From Methylophaga sp. (GTDB taxonomy: Bacteria; Pseudomonadota; Gammaproteobacteria; Nitrosococcales; Methylophagaceae), in NCBI GenBank assembly GCA_014762585.1, contig JABURN010000120.1, positions 1 to 8,033 on the forward strand: a stretch of 8,033 nt of DNA. The letters are read 5' to 3'. Positions 1 through 7,833 of this stretch are shown here, in pieces. A program made the position numbers and the translations under genes. Position 1 is the stretch's first letter; each line of letters begins with the position of its first letter. The notes beneath the pieces were generated by a model. It searched no databases. It worked only from the letters and a program-made list of their open reading frames with translations, and had not been told where the DNA came from.

Positions 1-493
1 GATAACGCGTGGTGCTGGGCTGCTCAGTACTTGTTGTGGCTTCAGTGGTGGCAGCTTGAGTTGTGCCCCTGCTGGCTGCAGTCACATATTCCGGAGGATC
101 CAGCAACACGGTGTATTCCCGGATTAGAATACCGGAACCGGCAGTGGCGGAAATCAGAAAGTCCAGGAATGGTTCTTTAATAGCTTGCTTGGAGGTAATC
201 AGAATTTTACTGCGACCACCGGATTCGATGATGTCGAACTGCATCTGATTAAGTAGCATACTGCGGTTGAGACCCGCCTTACTAAACTCAGCCTCTGAGG
301 CCATTTTGACCTGGAGATTGTCTTTCTCCTCAGGACGCAGTGCGGTGAGACCGATTTCGGCTCTGAACGGTTCGTTCAGAGCCGACATCACGTCAATTTT
401 TCCCAGCCCGAAAGCGTGGCTGGTGAGGGGAGTAAAAAGACCCATCGTGGCTGCCGCCACCATACCGGCCAGAACTCGTTTCTTCATCTTCAT
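1..493 (-). CDS. fimV: FimV N-terminal part (runs off left edge)
   Basis: About 164 codons are visible and the 3' end lies outside the window. FimV is an inner-membrane, peptidoglycan-binding hub protein that supports type IV pilus assembly, twitching and polar organisation in Pseudomonas and relatives. The N-terminus is a signal peptide (basic KMKKR start, hydrophobic core, likely cleavage after SHA at residue 27). The mature part opens with FGLGKIDV and then shows family hallmarks: SALNEPFRAEI near residues 37-47, EFSKAGLNRS, and REYTVLLDPPEY near residue 130. A Thr/Ser/Gln/Ala-rich linker follows (positions 1-65); in known FimV proteins a LysM domain comes later. Two in-frame ATG codons are possible, at 493 and 487. 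GAGGGG sits 6 nt before the second and AAGGA about 10 nt before the first, so the choice is uncertain. It begins 24 bp after the asd stop, an asd-fimV order also known in Pseudomonas. Confidence 0.9.
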   Translation of the reverse strand, partial: MKMKKRVLAGMVAAATMGLFTPLTSHAFGLGKIDVMSALNEPFRAEIGLTALRPEEKDNLQVKMASEAEFSKAGLNRSMLLNQMQFDIIESGGRSKILITSKQAIKEPFLDFLISATAGSGILIREYTVLLDPPEYVTAASRGTTQAATTEATTSTEQPSTTRY

Positions 494-517
494 CCCCTCA
501 TCTTCCTTATGCGCTGC

Positions 518-1540
518 TCAGAGATACTTCTCGACAAGCACTTCTGCTATCTGCACGCTGTTCAATGCCGCGCCTTTACGTACATTATCCGCAACTACCC
601 ACAAATTCAAACCTTTGGGATGCGAAATATCTTCACGAATACGACCCACATAGACCGGATCCTGACCGGAGGCTTCTGTCACAGCAGTAGGATAGCCACC
701 ATCATTCCGATCGTCGAGCACAACGATGCCCGGAGACTGCTTGAGTAGCTCTGTGGCCTGTTCAGCAGTCATCTTGTCACGGGTTTCGATATGAATCGCT
801 TCAGAGTGACCGAAGAACACCGGCACACGAACCGCGGTCGGGTTCACGAGAATATTCTCATCTCCCATGATTTTGCGGGTCTCCCACACCATTTTCATTT
901 CTTCTTTGGTGTAGCCGTTATCCTGGAACACATCAATTTGCGGCAGCACGTTGAAAGCGATCTGTTTTGGATAAACACTGGCTTCTACCGGGCGACCATT
1001 CAGCAGATCGGCGGTTTGTTTGGCCAGTTCGTCCATAGCAGGCTTGCCTGAGCCGGAAACAGCCTGATAGGTACAGACGTTAATTCTGGTGATGCCCACA
1101 GCATCATAGATAGGCTTCAGCGCTACCATCATCTGAATAGTGGAGCAGTTTGGGTTGGCAATAATGCCACGGTTTTTATAGTCAGCAACCGCATCCGGAT
1201 TGACTTCCGGCACGACCAGGGGGATGTCTTTGTCGTAACGGAACTGAGAAGTGTTGTCGATGACCACACAACCGGCTGCTGCCGCTTTCGGTGCATATTC
1301 AGCAGACACGCTGGCACCCGGCGAGAACAGGCCCACCTGTACTTTGGAGAAATCGAATGTCGCCAGGTCTTCTACAACCAGTGATTTGTTACCGAAACTG
1401 ACTCTGCTGCCGGCACTGCGCTCACTGGCCAGTGCATAGACTTTACCGACCGGGAAATTGCGCTGGTGCAGGATTTCCAGCATGGTTTCACCGACAGCAC
1501 CGGTGGCGCCAACGACTGCAACATCAACTTGTTTACTCAC
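518..1540 (-). CDS. asd: Aspartate-semialdehyde dehydrogenase
   Basis: The 340-residue protein catalyses NADPH-dependent reduction of aspartyl phosphate to aspartate semialdehyde, the branch point to lysine/diaminopimelate, threonine and methionine; it is cytoplasmic. The NADP-binding loop GATGAVG is at residues 11-17. The active-site cysteine is Cys132 in ANPNCSTIQ, the substrate loop YQAVSGSGK is near 158-166, and the probable catalytic histidine is His245 in RVPVFFGHSE. The length fits the shorter bacterial Asd class rather than the roughly 370-residue E. coli type. The E. coli paralogue Usg belongs to this size class, but the intact Cys and His argue for an active enzyme here. The start is GTG, preceded by AAAGG 6 nt upstream; the nearby ATG at 1543 is out of frame and runs straight into TGA. 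It follows leuB by 21 bp, so co-transcription is likely. Confidence 0.96.
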   Translation of the reverse strand: MSKQVDVAVVGATGAVGETMLEILHQRNFPVGKVYALASERSAGSRVSFGNKSLVVEDLATFDFSKVQVGLFSPGASVSAEYAPKAAAAGCVVIDNTSQFRYDKDIPLVVPEVNPDAVADYKNRGIIANPNCSTIQMMVALKPIYDAVGITRINVCTYQAVSGSGKPAMDELAKQTADLLNGRPVEASVYPKQIAFNVLPQIDVFQDNGYTKEEMKMVWETRKIMGDENILVNPTAVRVPVFFGHSEAIHIETRDKMTAEQATELLKQSPGIVVLDDRNDGGYPTAVTEASGQDPVYVGRIREDISHPKGLNLWVVADNVRKGAALNSVQIAEVLVEKYL

Positions 1541-1561
1541 ATTTCACCTTTTATCTTGGGA

Positions 1562-2632
1562 TTACAGAGCTGCGACGACCGCATCGCCCATTTCCGATGT
1601 CGATACTCGGGTACTGCCTTCTGAATAGATGTCGGCCGTTCTGAGACCATCATCCAGCACCTGGCTCACAGCTTTTTCAATTCGATCAGCCATTTCAGCT
1701 TCATCGAGCGTGTAACGTAACATCATAGCAGCTGACAGAATGGTTGCCAGTGGATTGGCGATATTCTGGCCGGCGATATCCGGTGCACTACCGTGAATCG
1801 GTTCGTACATCCCTTTGCTGTTTTCATCCAGCGAGGCGGACGGCAGCATGCCGATAGAACCGGTCAGCATGGAGGCGCAATCTGACAGGATGTCACCAAA
1901 CATATTGGTGGTCACCATCACATCAAATTGCTTGGGTGCACGCACCAGTTGCATGGCGGCGTTATCAACGTACATATGACTGAGTTCGACATCGGTATAA
2001 TCCTTGGCCAATTCTGTCATAGTTTCACGCCACAGTTCCGTGCATTCCAGCACATTTGCTTTATCAACTGAGCAGACACGTCCCTGACGTTTACCGGCAA
2101 TATCAAAAGCGACTTTACCAATACGCTGGATTTCACTTTCACGGTAAACCAGCGTGTTGTAGCCCTGCTTCTCGCCGTTTTCCAGAGTACGGACACCACG
2201 GGGCTGGCCGAAGTAAATACCTCCGGTCAGCTCACGCACAATCATCAGGTCCAGACCCGCTACCACTTCAGGCTTGAGGGTAGATGCCCCGGCCAGTTGC
2301 GGGTAAAGAATAGCTGGTCGCAGATTAGCGAATAGATTCAGTTCGCTACGCAGTCCCAACAGACCTTTTTCCGGGCGAACGCTGATATCCAGTGATTCCC
2401 ACTTGTAGCCACCCACTGCGCCGAGCAGGATCGCATCAGCGTCTTTGGCCAAGGCCAGTGTGGCTTCAGGCAATGGCGTGCCGGTTTCGTCATAGGCGGC
2501 GCCGCCGACCAGTCCATAATCAAGACTGATATCCAGCCCTTCAGTGCGGAGTTTTTCCAATACCTTGACCGCTTCAGCGACGATCTCAGGTCCAATCCCG
2601 TCGCCGGGCAGAACTGCTATTTTTTTTGTCAT
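1562..2632 (-). CDS. leuB: 3-isopropylmalate dehydrogenase
   Basis: The 356-residue cytoplasmic enzyme oxidises and decarboxylates 3-isopropylmalate to 2-oxoisocaproate with NAD+, the step before final transamination to leucine. GDGIGPE lies at residues 10-16. Substrate-binding arginines occur in [12 protein letters not shown] (Arg95, Arg105) and [10 protein letters not shown] (Arg133, with catalytic Tyr140). Catalytic Lys191 is in SVDKANVL, and metal-ligand aspartates are Asp223, Asp247 and Asp251. The family signature [14 protein letters not shown] starts at 243, and the nucleotide-binding stretch [15 protein letters not shown] is at about 280-294. The protein is full length for the family. 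The ATG start is preceded only by an A-rich, weak ribosome site (AAAGAAAG). It lies 30 bp after leuD and 21 bp before asd. Confidence 0.97.
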   Translation of the reverse strand: MTKKIAVLPGDGIGPEIVAEAVKVLEKLRTEGLDISLDYGLVGGAAYDETGTPLPEATLALAKDADAILLGAVGGYKWESLDISVRPEKGLLGLRSELNLFANLRPAILYPQLAGASTLKPEVVAGLDLMIVRELTGGIYFGQPRGVRTLENGEKQGYNTLVYRESEIQRIGKVAFDIAGKRQGRVCSVDKANVLECTELWRETMTELAKDYTDVELSHMYVDNAAMQLVRAPKQFDVMVTTNMFGDILSDCASMLTGSIGMLPSASLDENSKGMYEPIHGSAPDIAGQNIANPLATILSAAMMLRYTLDEAEMADRIEKAVSQVLDDGLRTADIYSEGSTRVSTSEMGDAVVAAL

Positions 2633-2662
2633 TTTGCTTTCTTTAAATTGCTATATCTTGTT

Positions 2663-3301
2663 TCAGGAAAACAGCCAGGGTGCATCCTGTTTACGTTTGG
2701 CCTCGTAAGCTTCAATATCTGCAGTGTGCTGCAGGGTCAGACCGATATCGTCCAGACCTTCCAGCAGGCAGTGTTTTTTAAAGCCGTCGATCTCGAACTC
2801 GATAGTTTCACCCTCGGGCAGTGTAATCGTCTGCGCTGGTAAATCAACCTTGAGTTGGTAGCCCGGCGTGGCCTCTACCTGAGCAAACAGCTTATCAATC
2901 AGCTTTTCTTCGAGTGTGATGGCGAGAATACCGTTCTTACTGGTGTTACTGAAGAAAATATCGGCAAAGCTCGGTGCGATAATCACGCGGATGCCGAAAT
3001 CATCCAGAGCCCACACCGCGTGTTCCCGGCTGGAACCGCAACCGAAGTTTTCACGTGCCAGCAGCACTGTGCCACCCTGGTAACGCGGTTGGTTGAGTTC
3101 AAAATCAGGGTTAATAGGTCTCTCGCTGCAATCCTGTCCGGGTTCACCGTGATCCAGGTAACGCCACTCATCAAACAGATTAGGGCCGAAACCGGTCCGT
3201 TTGATGGATTTAAGAAACTGCTTTGGGATAATGGCATCGGTGTCCACGTTGGGTCGGTCCATCGGGATAACAATGCCGGTTTCAACTGAAAACTTTTTCA
3301 T
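2663..3301 (-). CDS. leuD: 3-isopropylmalate dehydratase small subunit
   Basis: This 212-residue protein is the small subunit of isopropylmalate isomerase, which converts 2-isopropylmalate to 3-isopropylmalate. It is the swivelling aconitase-like domain and needs LeuC, the iron-sulfur large subunit. Hallmarks are [14 protein letters not shown] at residues 18-31, [12 protein letters not shown] at 84-95, and [18 protein letters not shown] at about 107-124. The length equals what I recall for Pseudomonas LeuD. The start is fixed at this ATG because an in-frame TAA lies four codons upstream. The best Shine-Dalgarno, AGAGG at 3315-3319, is 13 nt away, longer than usual, so initiation may be modest or coupled to the upstream gene. 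leuC is not adjacent; the preceding gene, 18 bp upstream, is a yceI homologue. Confidence 0.96.
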   Translation of the reverse strand: MKKFSVETGIVIPMDRPNVDTDAIIPKQFLKSIKRTGFGPNLFDEWRYLDHGEPGQDCSERPINPDFELNQPRYQGGTVLLARENFGCGSSREHAVWALDDFGIRVIIAPSFADIFFSNTSKNGILAITLEEKLIDKLFAQVEATPGYQLKVDLPAQTITLPEGETIEFEIDGFKKHCLLEGLDDIGLTLQHTADIEAYEAKRKQDAPWLFS

Positions 3302-3319
3302 GACGCGGTCTTAACCTCT

Positions 3320-3907
3320 TTACATCGCGTTCAACGTTAAATAGAAACTGACGGGTACCGCCTGGCTGATACTCGGCAGACCGGCCAGTTCTCGTAATTT
3401 TTCCAGGCCTTTGACCAGATCATAATCAGCCACATTAAGAATCACCGGTTGGTTGGAGACCACCAGCAGTTCTTTGTCACTGATTTTGGTCACCATCAAT
3501 AGCAGATTCACAGCTTGTTGCTGACCATGCAGATCCAGCTCAGCATCCAGCGCCAGCGGCTTGGATTGGCCTACCTTCAATTCACTGATAAAGGCCGGAT
3601 CAATCTGGGCGTGCAGGTCGGCAGTCGGATAAGCGCCGACTTCAAAGAAAAATTCTTTCATCCGAGAGTCACGGATTTCGATGCCGGTATTAACACTGGT
3701 CAAATCAATCTCGACAGCAAGTTCGCCCGCCTCATTGACTGAGCCGGCGATCCAGTCAAAATGATGTACTTCCGCAATATTATTTTTCTTGACCGAGACA
3801 AAGCTGAGCTGAGACTGACTGTTATCCAGCTGCCATGATGCGGCAGTTGCGATAGAACTCAACAGCATTAAGCCTATTAAACAGATTGTTTGGTTCAGGT
3901 ATTTCAT
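3320..3907 (-). CDS. YceI-family exported protein
   Basis: The 195-residue protein starts with a clear signal peptide: MKYLNQ, a hydrophobic segment to about residue 20, then an ATA-A cleavage site near residue 22. The mature part begins SWQLDNSQSQLSFVSVKK and shows the YceI lipocalin-like pattern: an early stretch of alternating strands, a HHFDWIAGSV segment, an acidic strand EIDLTSVNTGI, then RDSRMKEFFFEVGAYPTADL. YceI proteins are periplasmic beta-barrel proteins; structural homologues bind polyisoprenoids or other amphiphilic molecules, and the cellular role is usually unknown. The start chosen is ATG at 3907, because AGGAG lies 6 nt before it; the in-frame TTG at 3913 is a weaker option. 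It sits 12 bp after pomB and 18 bp before leuD, so it is probably co-transcribed. No motif in it links it specifically to either motility or leucine synthesis. Confidence 0.87.
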   Translation of the reverse strand: MKYLNQTICLIGLMLLSSIATAASWQLDNSQSQLSFVSVKKNNIAEVHHFDWIAGSVNEAGELAVEIDLTSVNTGIEIRDSRMKEFFFEVGAYPTADLHAQIDPAFISELKVGQSKPLALDAELDLHGQQQAVNLLLMVTKISDKELLVVSNQPVILNVADYDLVKGLEKLRELAGLPSISQAVPVSFYLTLNAM

Positions 3908-3919
3908 GGTCAACTCCTG

Positions 3920-4813
3920 TTATTCATATAAGGGACTGATTTCGCTATCAACGGATTCATGCTCCTGCATCAATTCATCAATCGAGCGGGTCAGTTCCTC
4001 TTCAACTGCTGACTTAAGAACAATAATCTCAACCCGCCGGTTTTTAGCCCGGTTTTCGATGGTGTCATTCGGCACCAGCGGCTTGGTATCAGCATAGCCC
4101 TCAAGTACAAAACGCTCGGTCGGGATCTGACCTGGTGCCAGTAATTCATGCACCACCGAGGTGGCCCGTGAAGTCGACAGCTCCCAGTTGGAACGGTATC
4201 GGGCTGTGTTAATGGGAACATTGTCAGTATGTCCTGCCACGGCAACTCGGCCATCGGTGTTCAGCAACACATCGTGAATTTTACCCAGAATAGGTACAAA
4301 GCCGGGATTCAGGCGGGCATCACCAGAAGGGAATGAGCCTTTTTCCCTGATGCGAATCACGATACGGCTGAACTGACTCTCCACCACGATCAGCCCGTCT
4401 TTGATTTCCTGCTCCAGCGCTTCCCTGAATTCCTGGGTCTCTTCAGCTACTTCTTTTACCTGCTGCTGCGCCAGTTGTTCGGCATCAGCCGTGACCTTGA
4501 GCTGCTCACGGGTTTCGTCCATTGTATCCTGTCTGACCACTTTCAGGGGAGTCGGTTTGGGTTCACCTGGACTGAACTCCTGCGCGATGATACTGGTTCC
4601 TTCAGGGATTTCGTCTTTTGGCACCTCACGCTGAACACCAAAAGCATTTTCCAGTGACTTCACCACCATTTTGTATTTCAGTGCGTCAATTTCCGCAAAC
4701 GACAGCAGCAACACAAAGAAGCACATGAGCAGCGACATCAGGTCAGCAAAGGTCGCCATATAGGCAGGCAAGCCCTCTGCGTCACGCTTGACTCTGTTTG
4801 AATTCTCACTCAT
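3920..4813 (-). CDS. pomB: Sodium-type flagellar stator subunit PomB (MotB family)
   Basis: The 297-residue protein is the peptidoglycan-anchoring stator subunit that partners PomA. A short basic cytoplasmic N-terminus leads into one transmembrane helix (about 16-38) with the ion-binding aspartate in ATFADLMSLLMCFF. With the ATG at 4813 this is Asp24, the number I recall for Vibrio PomB, which supports this start over TTG at 4819. A FAEIDALKYK plug-like segment follows, then NAFGVQRE, a Vibrio-like GTSIIAQEFSPGEP segment, a Gln/Glu-rich helical linker (about 95-140), and an OmpA/MotB domain with GHTDN near 194-198 and NRAKNRRVEI near 254-263. An acidic tail of about 30 residues ends the protein. 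No Shine-Dalgarno is visible in the 17 bp after the pomA stop, so translation is probably coupled to pomA. Sodium use is inferred from similarity, not shown. Confidence 0.93.
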   Translation of the reverse strand: MSENSNRVKRDAEGLPAYMATFADLMSLLMCFFVLLLSFAEIDALKYKMVVKSLENAFGVQREVPKDEIPEGTSIIAQEFSPGEPKPTPLKVVRQDTMDETREQLKVTADAEQLAQQQVKEVAEETQEFREALEQEIKDGLIVVESQFSRIVIRIREKGSFPSGDARLNPGFVPILGKIHDVLLNTDGRVAVAGHTDNVPINTARYRSNWELSTSRATSVVHELLAPGQIPTERFVLEGYADTKPLVPNDTIENRAKNRRVEIIVLKSAVEEELTRSIDELMQEHESVDSEISPLYE

Positions 4814-4830
4814 AGACAAAGGCAGCGATG

Positions 4831-5598
4831 TCAGGCTGCAGCTTCTTCTTCGGCGTCACGTTTGGAGGCGGGAAGAAAGTTTTTCAGGATTTCACCCAGA
4901 ATTTTAGGGTTCTGCCCTTCCTGAATGCCGAGCACGCTCTCAATGATGATGTTTTTATTCATCTGCTCTTCACTGCTGCGAAGCGACAGTTTGTCGGCAA
5001 TGGGCAAAGCAAACATATTGGCCAGCATGGCCCCGTACAGTGTCGTCAGCAGTGCGACTGCCATCGCCGGGCCGATGGATTTAGGGTCGGACATATTACT
5101 CAGCATCTGAACCAGACCAACCAGGGTACCAATCATCCCCATGGCAGGCGCTGCATCGCCCATGGCTTTGAAAATCTGCTGACCAAGACTGTGACGATTA
5201 AGGGTTTCGTTCATTTCAGTGATCAGTGCTTTTTTGACCACAGCCGGTTCATGACCGTCAACCAGCATCATGATGCCTTTGGAGAGCACCGGGTTATTGA
5301 TTTCCTGACGCTCCAGTGCCAACAGCCCTTCTTTACGGGCGATACCGGCAAGCTCAACCACGTTTTCAATGATGGCCTGCGGAGATTCAGATTTGTGCAG
5401 GAAAGCTTTGGTCGCGGTTTTAATCGAACCAATAAACTGCCCCAGAGTAAAGCGCATTAGCACAACGGCAAACGTGCCGCCGAGAACAATGGCCAGCGAG
5501 GGCATGTTGACGAAGGTCCCCGCAGCCGCACCCAAGGCAATCGTCGCGATAATCAATCCCCAGGCGGTGATAAGGCCCAGCAGCGTAGCAAGATCCAC
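4831..5598 (-). CDS. pomA: Sodium-type flagellar stator subunit PomA (MotA family)
   Basis: The 255-residue inner-membrane protein forms the ion channel of the flagellar motor with PomB and transmits torque to FliG. It opens MDLATLLGLI, the same first nine residues I recall for Vibrio PomA. Four membrane segments are visible (about 3-23, 33-49, 150-169, 178-200) with a large cytoplasmic loop between the second and third. Positions match Vibrio PomA numbering closely: Arg88 and Glu96 in the loop, Asp148 in GDAAPAMGMIGTLVGLV, and Thr158 and Thr186 lining the channel. GPAMAVALLTTLYGA marks the last helix. Residue 31 is Asn where I recall Asp in Vibrio. The C-terminus is a Glu/Ala-rich tail. The start codon is GTG with GGGAG 7 nt upstream. 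pomB follows by 17 bp. Confidence 0.95.
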   Translation of the reverse strand: MDLATLLGLITAWGLIIATIALGAAAGTFVNMPSLAIVLGGTFAVVLMRFTLGQFIGSIKTATKAFLHKSESPQAIIENVVELAGIARKEGLLALERQEINNPVLSKGIMMLVDGHEPAVVKKALITEMNETLNRHSLGQQIFKAMGDAAPAMGMIGTLVGLVQMLSNMSDPKSIGPAMAVALLTTLYGAMLANMFALPIADKLSLRSSEEQMNKNIIIESVLGIQEGQNPKILGEILKNFLPASKRDAEEEAAA

Positions 5599-5649
5599 TC
5601 TTAAACTCCCTCTAAAGCATCCGGCAGAAACAACACAATCAAGGCGGGT

Positions 5650-5655
5650 ATTTTA
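5650..5655 (-). promoter_or_regulatory. Possible -10 element ahead of pomA
   Basis: In the 84-bp gap upstream of pomA, the minus strand reads TAAAAT followed by the GC-rich ACCCGCC, a plausible sigma-70 -10 box and discriminator about 50 bp before the GTG. No convincing -35 is found 17-18 bp upstream (CAGATT is poor). I see no good sigma-28 or sigma-54 flagellar promoter in this gap. It would be the natural start of the transcript running from pomA toward fimV. Confidence 0.3.
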
Positions 5656-5668
5656 CCTAACCGTTCAC

Positions 5669-5691
5669 AAAAAATCTGCTGCTCATGCAGC
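5669..5691 (-). terminator. Probable weak intrinsic terminator after the binding-protein gene
   Basis: On the minus strand, GCTGC-ATGA-GCAGC forms a perfect 5-bp hairpin with a 4-nt loop that overlaps the stop codon of the binding-protein gene. AGA and six T residues follow. The stem is short, so termination may be partial. It would separate the binding-protein transcript from the pomA run. Confidence 0.4.
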
Positions 5692-7833
5692 TGGAATTGA
5701 ATGTTTTTTATGCTTTTTATGACGGTAAACCATCGCTGCCGGCAATATCACCAGCAGTAGCGCCAATAACAACAATAACAATGGCCACACCGTTGGCCTG
5801 TTCCATTTATTCTGCAGTTCTTGCCTCAACTCGGTATCTAGGCGACGGTATTTCAGGGTGTTATTGGCCATCAAGTTCGGTTTGATATTGTGATTCCAGG
5901 CATGATAGAGCGTGAACATTTTTGGATGAAACCCCCATACCCAGGGCCCATCTTCTCTTGCGATATCGGCCATCCGCTGAATGATCTCTAGCCGCTCATC
6001 ATTGTTTGGCATTACCCGCATCGACTCAAACAGTTTGTCGAAAGCCTTGTTTTCATAGTTGGCGGCATTCTCGCCACCGGTTTCGACTTTGCCGTTGGGC
6101 CCATAGAGCAGGAAAAGAAAGTTTTCCGGATCCGGGTAGTCGGCATTCCAGCCCCACTGGAAGATCTGTGCCTGTCCGCGACGCATTTTATCCTGGAAGC
6201 GGTTATAGTCGGTGCTGCGGATCACCAGTTGAACATTGAGTTTACGGAACTGCTTGCGAAGCCAGTCCAACTGCGCCTTACTGTCAGGACCACTGGCGGG
6301 CACATCAAAATACAGTACTAATGGTTCACCCGTTTCTGCATCACGCCCTTTTGGGTACCCAGCTTCGGCCAGCAGCTGTTTTGCGTCTTCCAGTGGCCGT
6401 CTCACCGGTTCACCATTCTGCCAGTCATACACATGCGGATTGATGCCGGCCCCACCGTCGACATAGCCGAATATGCCCGGTGGAACCGGTCCCTGTGCCG
6501 GTATACCGCGACCATTGGCAAAGATGGATATGTATTCCTCATGATCAATGGCAATCGCGATAGCGCGTCTGAGTTTTTTCGCTTTTTCGCTGTAGCCGCC
6601 AACGACCGGATCCAGCATGTTAAAGCCGATATAAAAAGTTGAGGTGCCCACCGCCGTTTCCAGCTGGATGCCCTTCTCTTTCATCGCATCGCTGAGGCCG
6701 AATTCGCCGGCCGAGGAGACCTGTACAGCCTGATCGAAGCTGTCTGAACTGATGCCGCTTACGTCATAATAACCCTGAATAAATTTACCCCAGTAAGAAG
6801 TGTTTTCTTTCTCCAGAGTGAAAACGATTTTATCAATCAAGGGTAAAGGTTTGCCGGCATCATCCAGCAGCCCGGCTTCGGCATCACCGGGATCGCCCTC
6901 TGTCGGATAGAACTCACCGTGGAAGTGAGGATTCTTACTCAGGACCATACGACGGTTGGGATCATTTTCCGTCATATAAAACGGCCCGGTGCCGACCGGG
7001 TACCAGTCAATCGTGATGTTTTTGTCAATCAGCCCCGGCTGAGCATAAAACTGTTCCGCTTCCCAGGGAATCGGGGCAAAGAACGGCATCGCCAGCCAGA
7101 AACGAAGCTGAGGATATTTGCCATAGACTTTAATTTGATAGTGGTAATCATCTATGGCTTTAACGCCCTCTAGTGGTAAATCACGAAGATCAAATGGCTG
7201 ATCCTGCTGGCGTAATTCGCGTAATTGTTGAGCGTAGTCGGTCAGACCGACAATGTGCTCACCCATCAGCCCCAGAATGGGGGAATGAATCTCGGGATGA
7301 GCCAGACGTTTTATCTGATAAACAAAGTCCTGTGCTTTCAGCTCGCGTGTGTCTGTTTGCTCGAAATCGGCGAGTTTTTCGATCTCTTCCAGTTGCTCAT
7401 TATTGAGAGCGTGATAAAGAAAGTTGCCGGTTTCATCGCGGGCAAAGGACGGATGTGGCTGGTAAAACACACCGCTTTTAAGCGGAATGGTGTACACACT
7501 GTAGGCAACATCATCACTGTCTTCTGCGACAGGCTGATCATTTTCATCAAGGTAATTGACTTCAGGCATATCGGCTGCCACCAGGGGCTCGAGCTGGTAT
7601 GGCCGCTTGAGATAATGATACTGATAGGGAGGCTCGTATATCTGACCGGTAATGGCGATTTCATTGGCGCTGTAGGAACGAGCCGGGTCGAGATGTTTGG
7701 GACGCAGGGAGAACGAGGTATAGAGCGTATCAAGCTCAGGGTTCTTATCCGGATAAGGTGAGTTCACCGCACCAAACTCACAGGCGGTGACAACAAGCAG
7801 CGACAGGCAAACCAGCAGATATCTCAGTTTCAT
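5683..7833 (-). CDS. Peptide-type ABC transporter solute-binding lipoprotein with C-terminal membrane helix
   Basis: The 716-residue protein belongs to the SBP_bac_5 (oligopeptide/dipeptide/nickel-binding) family. It has a lipoprotein signal ending VTAC (lipid-attached Cys18) with no Asp at +2. Family features include DPARSYSANE with GQIYEPPYQYHY after it, VGTGPFYMTENDPNRR then NPHFHGEFYP mid-protein, FYIGFNMLDP, RRAIAIAIDHEEYI, and WGWNADYPDPENFLFLLYGPNG near the end. It is longer than the usual 500-550 residues. A Leu-rich helix (about 683-703) and a basic tail RHKKHKKH close the protein, predicting a second anchor with the tail in the cytoplasm. The start chosen is ATG at 7833, which gives a normal short lipoprotein leader; in-frame GTG at 7839 is possible, and neither has a strong ribosome site. 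No permease or ATPase gene adjoins it. The substrate cannot be told from sequence; a peptide is the family default. Confidence 0.88.
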   Translation of the reverse strand: MKLRYLLVCLSLLVVTACEFGAVNSPYPDKNPELDTLYTSFSLRPKHLDPARSYSANEIAITGQIYEPPYQYHYLKRPYQLEPLVAADMPEVNYLDENDQPVAEDSDDVAYSVYTIPLKSGVFYQPHPSFARDETGNFLYHALNNEQLEEIEKLADFEQTDTRELKAQDFVYQIKRLAHPEIHSPILGLMGEHIVGLTDYAQQLRELRQQDQPFDLRDLPLEGVKAIDDYHYQIKVYGKYPQLRFWLAMPFFAPIPWEAEQFYAQPGLIDKNITIDWYPVGTGPFYMTENDPNRRMVLSKNPHFHGEFYPTEGDPGDAEAGLLDDAGKPLPLIDKIVFTLEKENTSYWGKFIQGYYDVSGISSDSFDQAVQVSSAGEFGLSDAMKEKGIQLETAVGTSTFYIGFNMLDPVVGGYSEKAKKLRRAIAIAIDHEEYISIFANGRGIPAQGPVPPGIFGYVDGGAGINPHVYDWQNGEPVRRPLEDAKQLLAEAGYPKGRDAETGEPLVLYFDVPASGPDSKAQLDWLRKQFRKLNVQLVIRSTDYNRFQDKMRRGQAQIFQWGWNADYPDPENFLFLLYGPNGKVETGGENAANYENKAFDKLFESMRVMPNNDERLEIIQRMADIAREDGPWVWGFHPKMFTLYHAWNHNIKPNLMANNTLKYRRLDTELRQELQNKWNRPTVWPLLLLLLALLLVILPAAMVYRHKKHKKHSIPAA

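Noticed and set aside
494..517. Terminator between asd and fimV
   Set aside because: The 24-bp gap has no hairpin followed by a T-run on the minus strand.
267..748. Plus-strand open frames opposite fimV and the asd 3' end
   Set aside because: The minus strand carries clear FimV and Asd motifs here; the plus-strand translations resemble nothing I know.
2855..3289. A 144-codon plus-strand open frame opposite leuD
   Set aside because: It is an antisense shadow of leuD, whose conserved motifs cover the same bases.
3908..3913. TTG start for the yceI gene, two codons upstream
   Set aside because: The ATG at 3907 has AGGAG at ideal spacing; the TTG does not.
4828..5460. A 210-codon plus-strand open frame opposite pomA
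   Set aside because: It lies almost wholly inside pomA on the opposite strand, its His/Gln/Phe-rich translation looks like reversed coding sequence, and pomA is unmistakable.
7225..7761. A 178-codon plus-strand open frame opposite the binding-protein gene
   Set aside because: It is antisense to a well-supported coding region and shows no recognisable domain or ribosome site.
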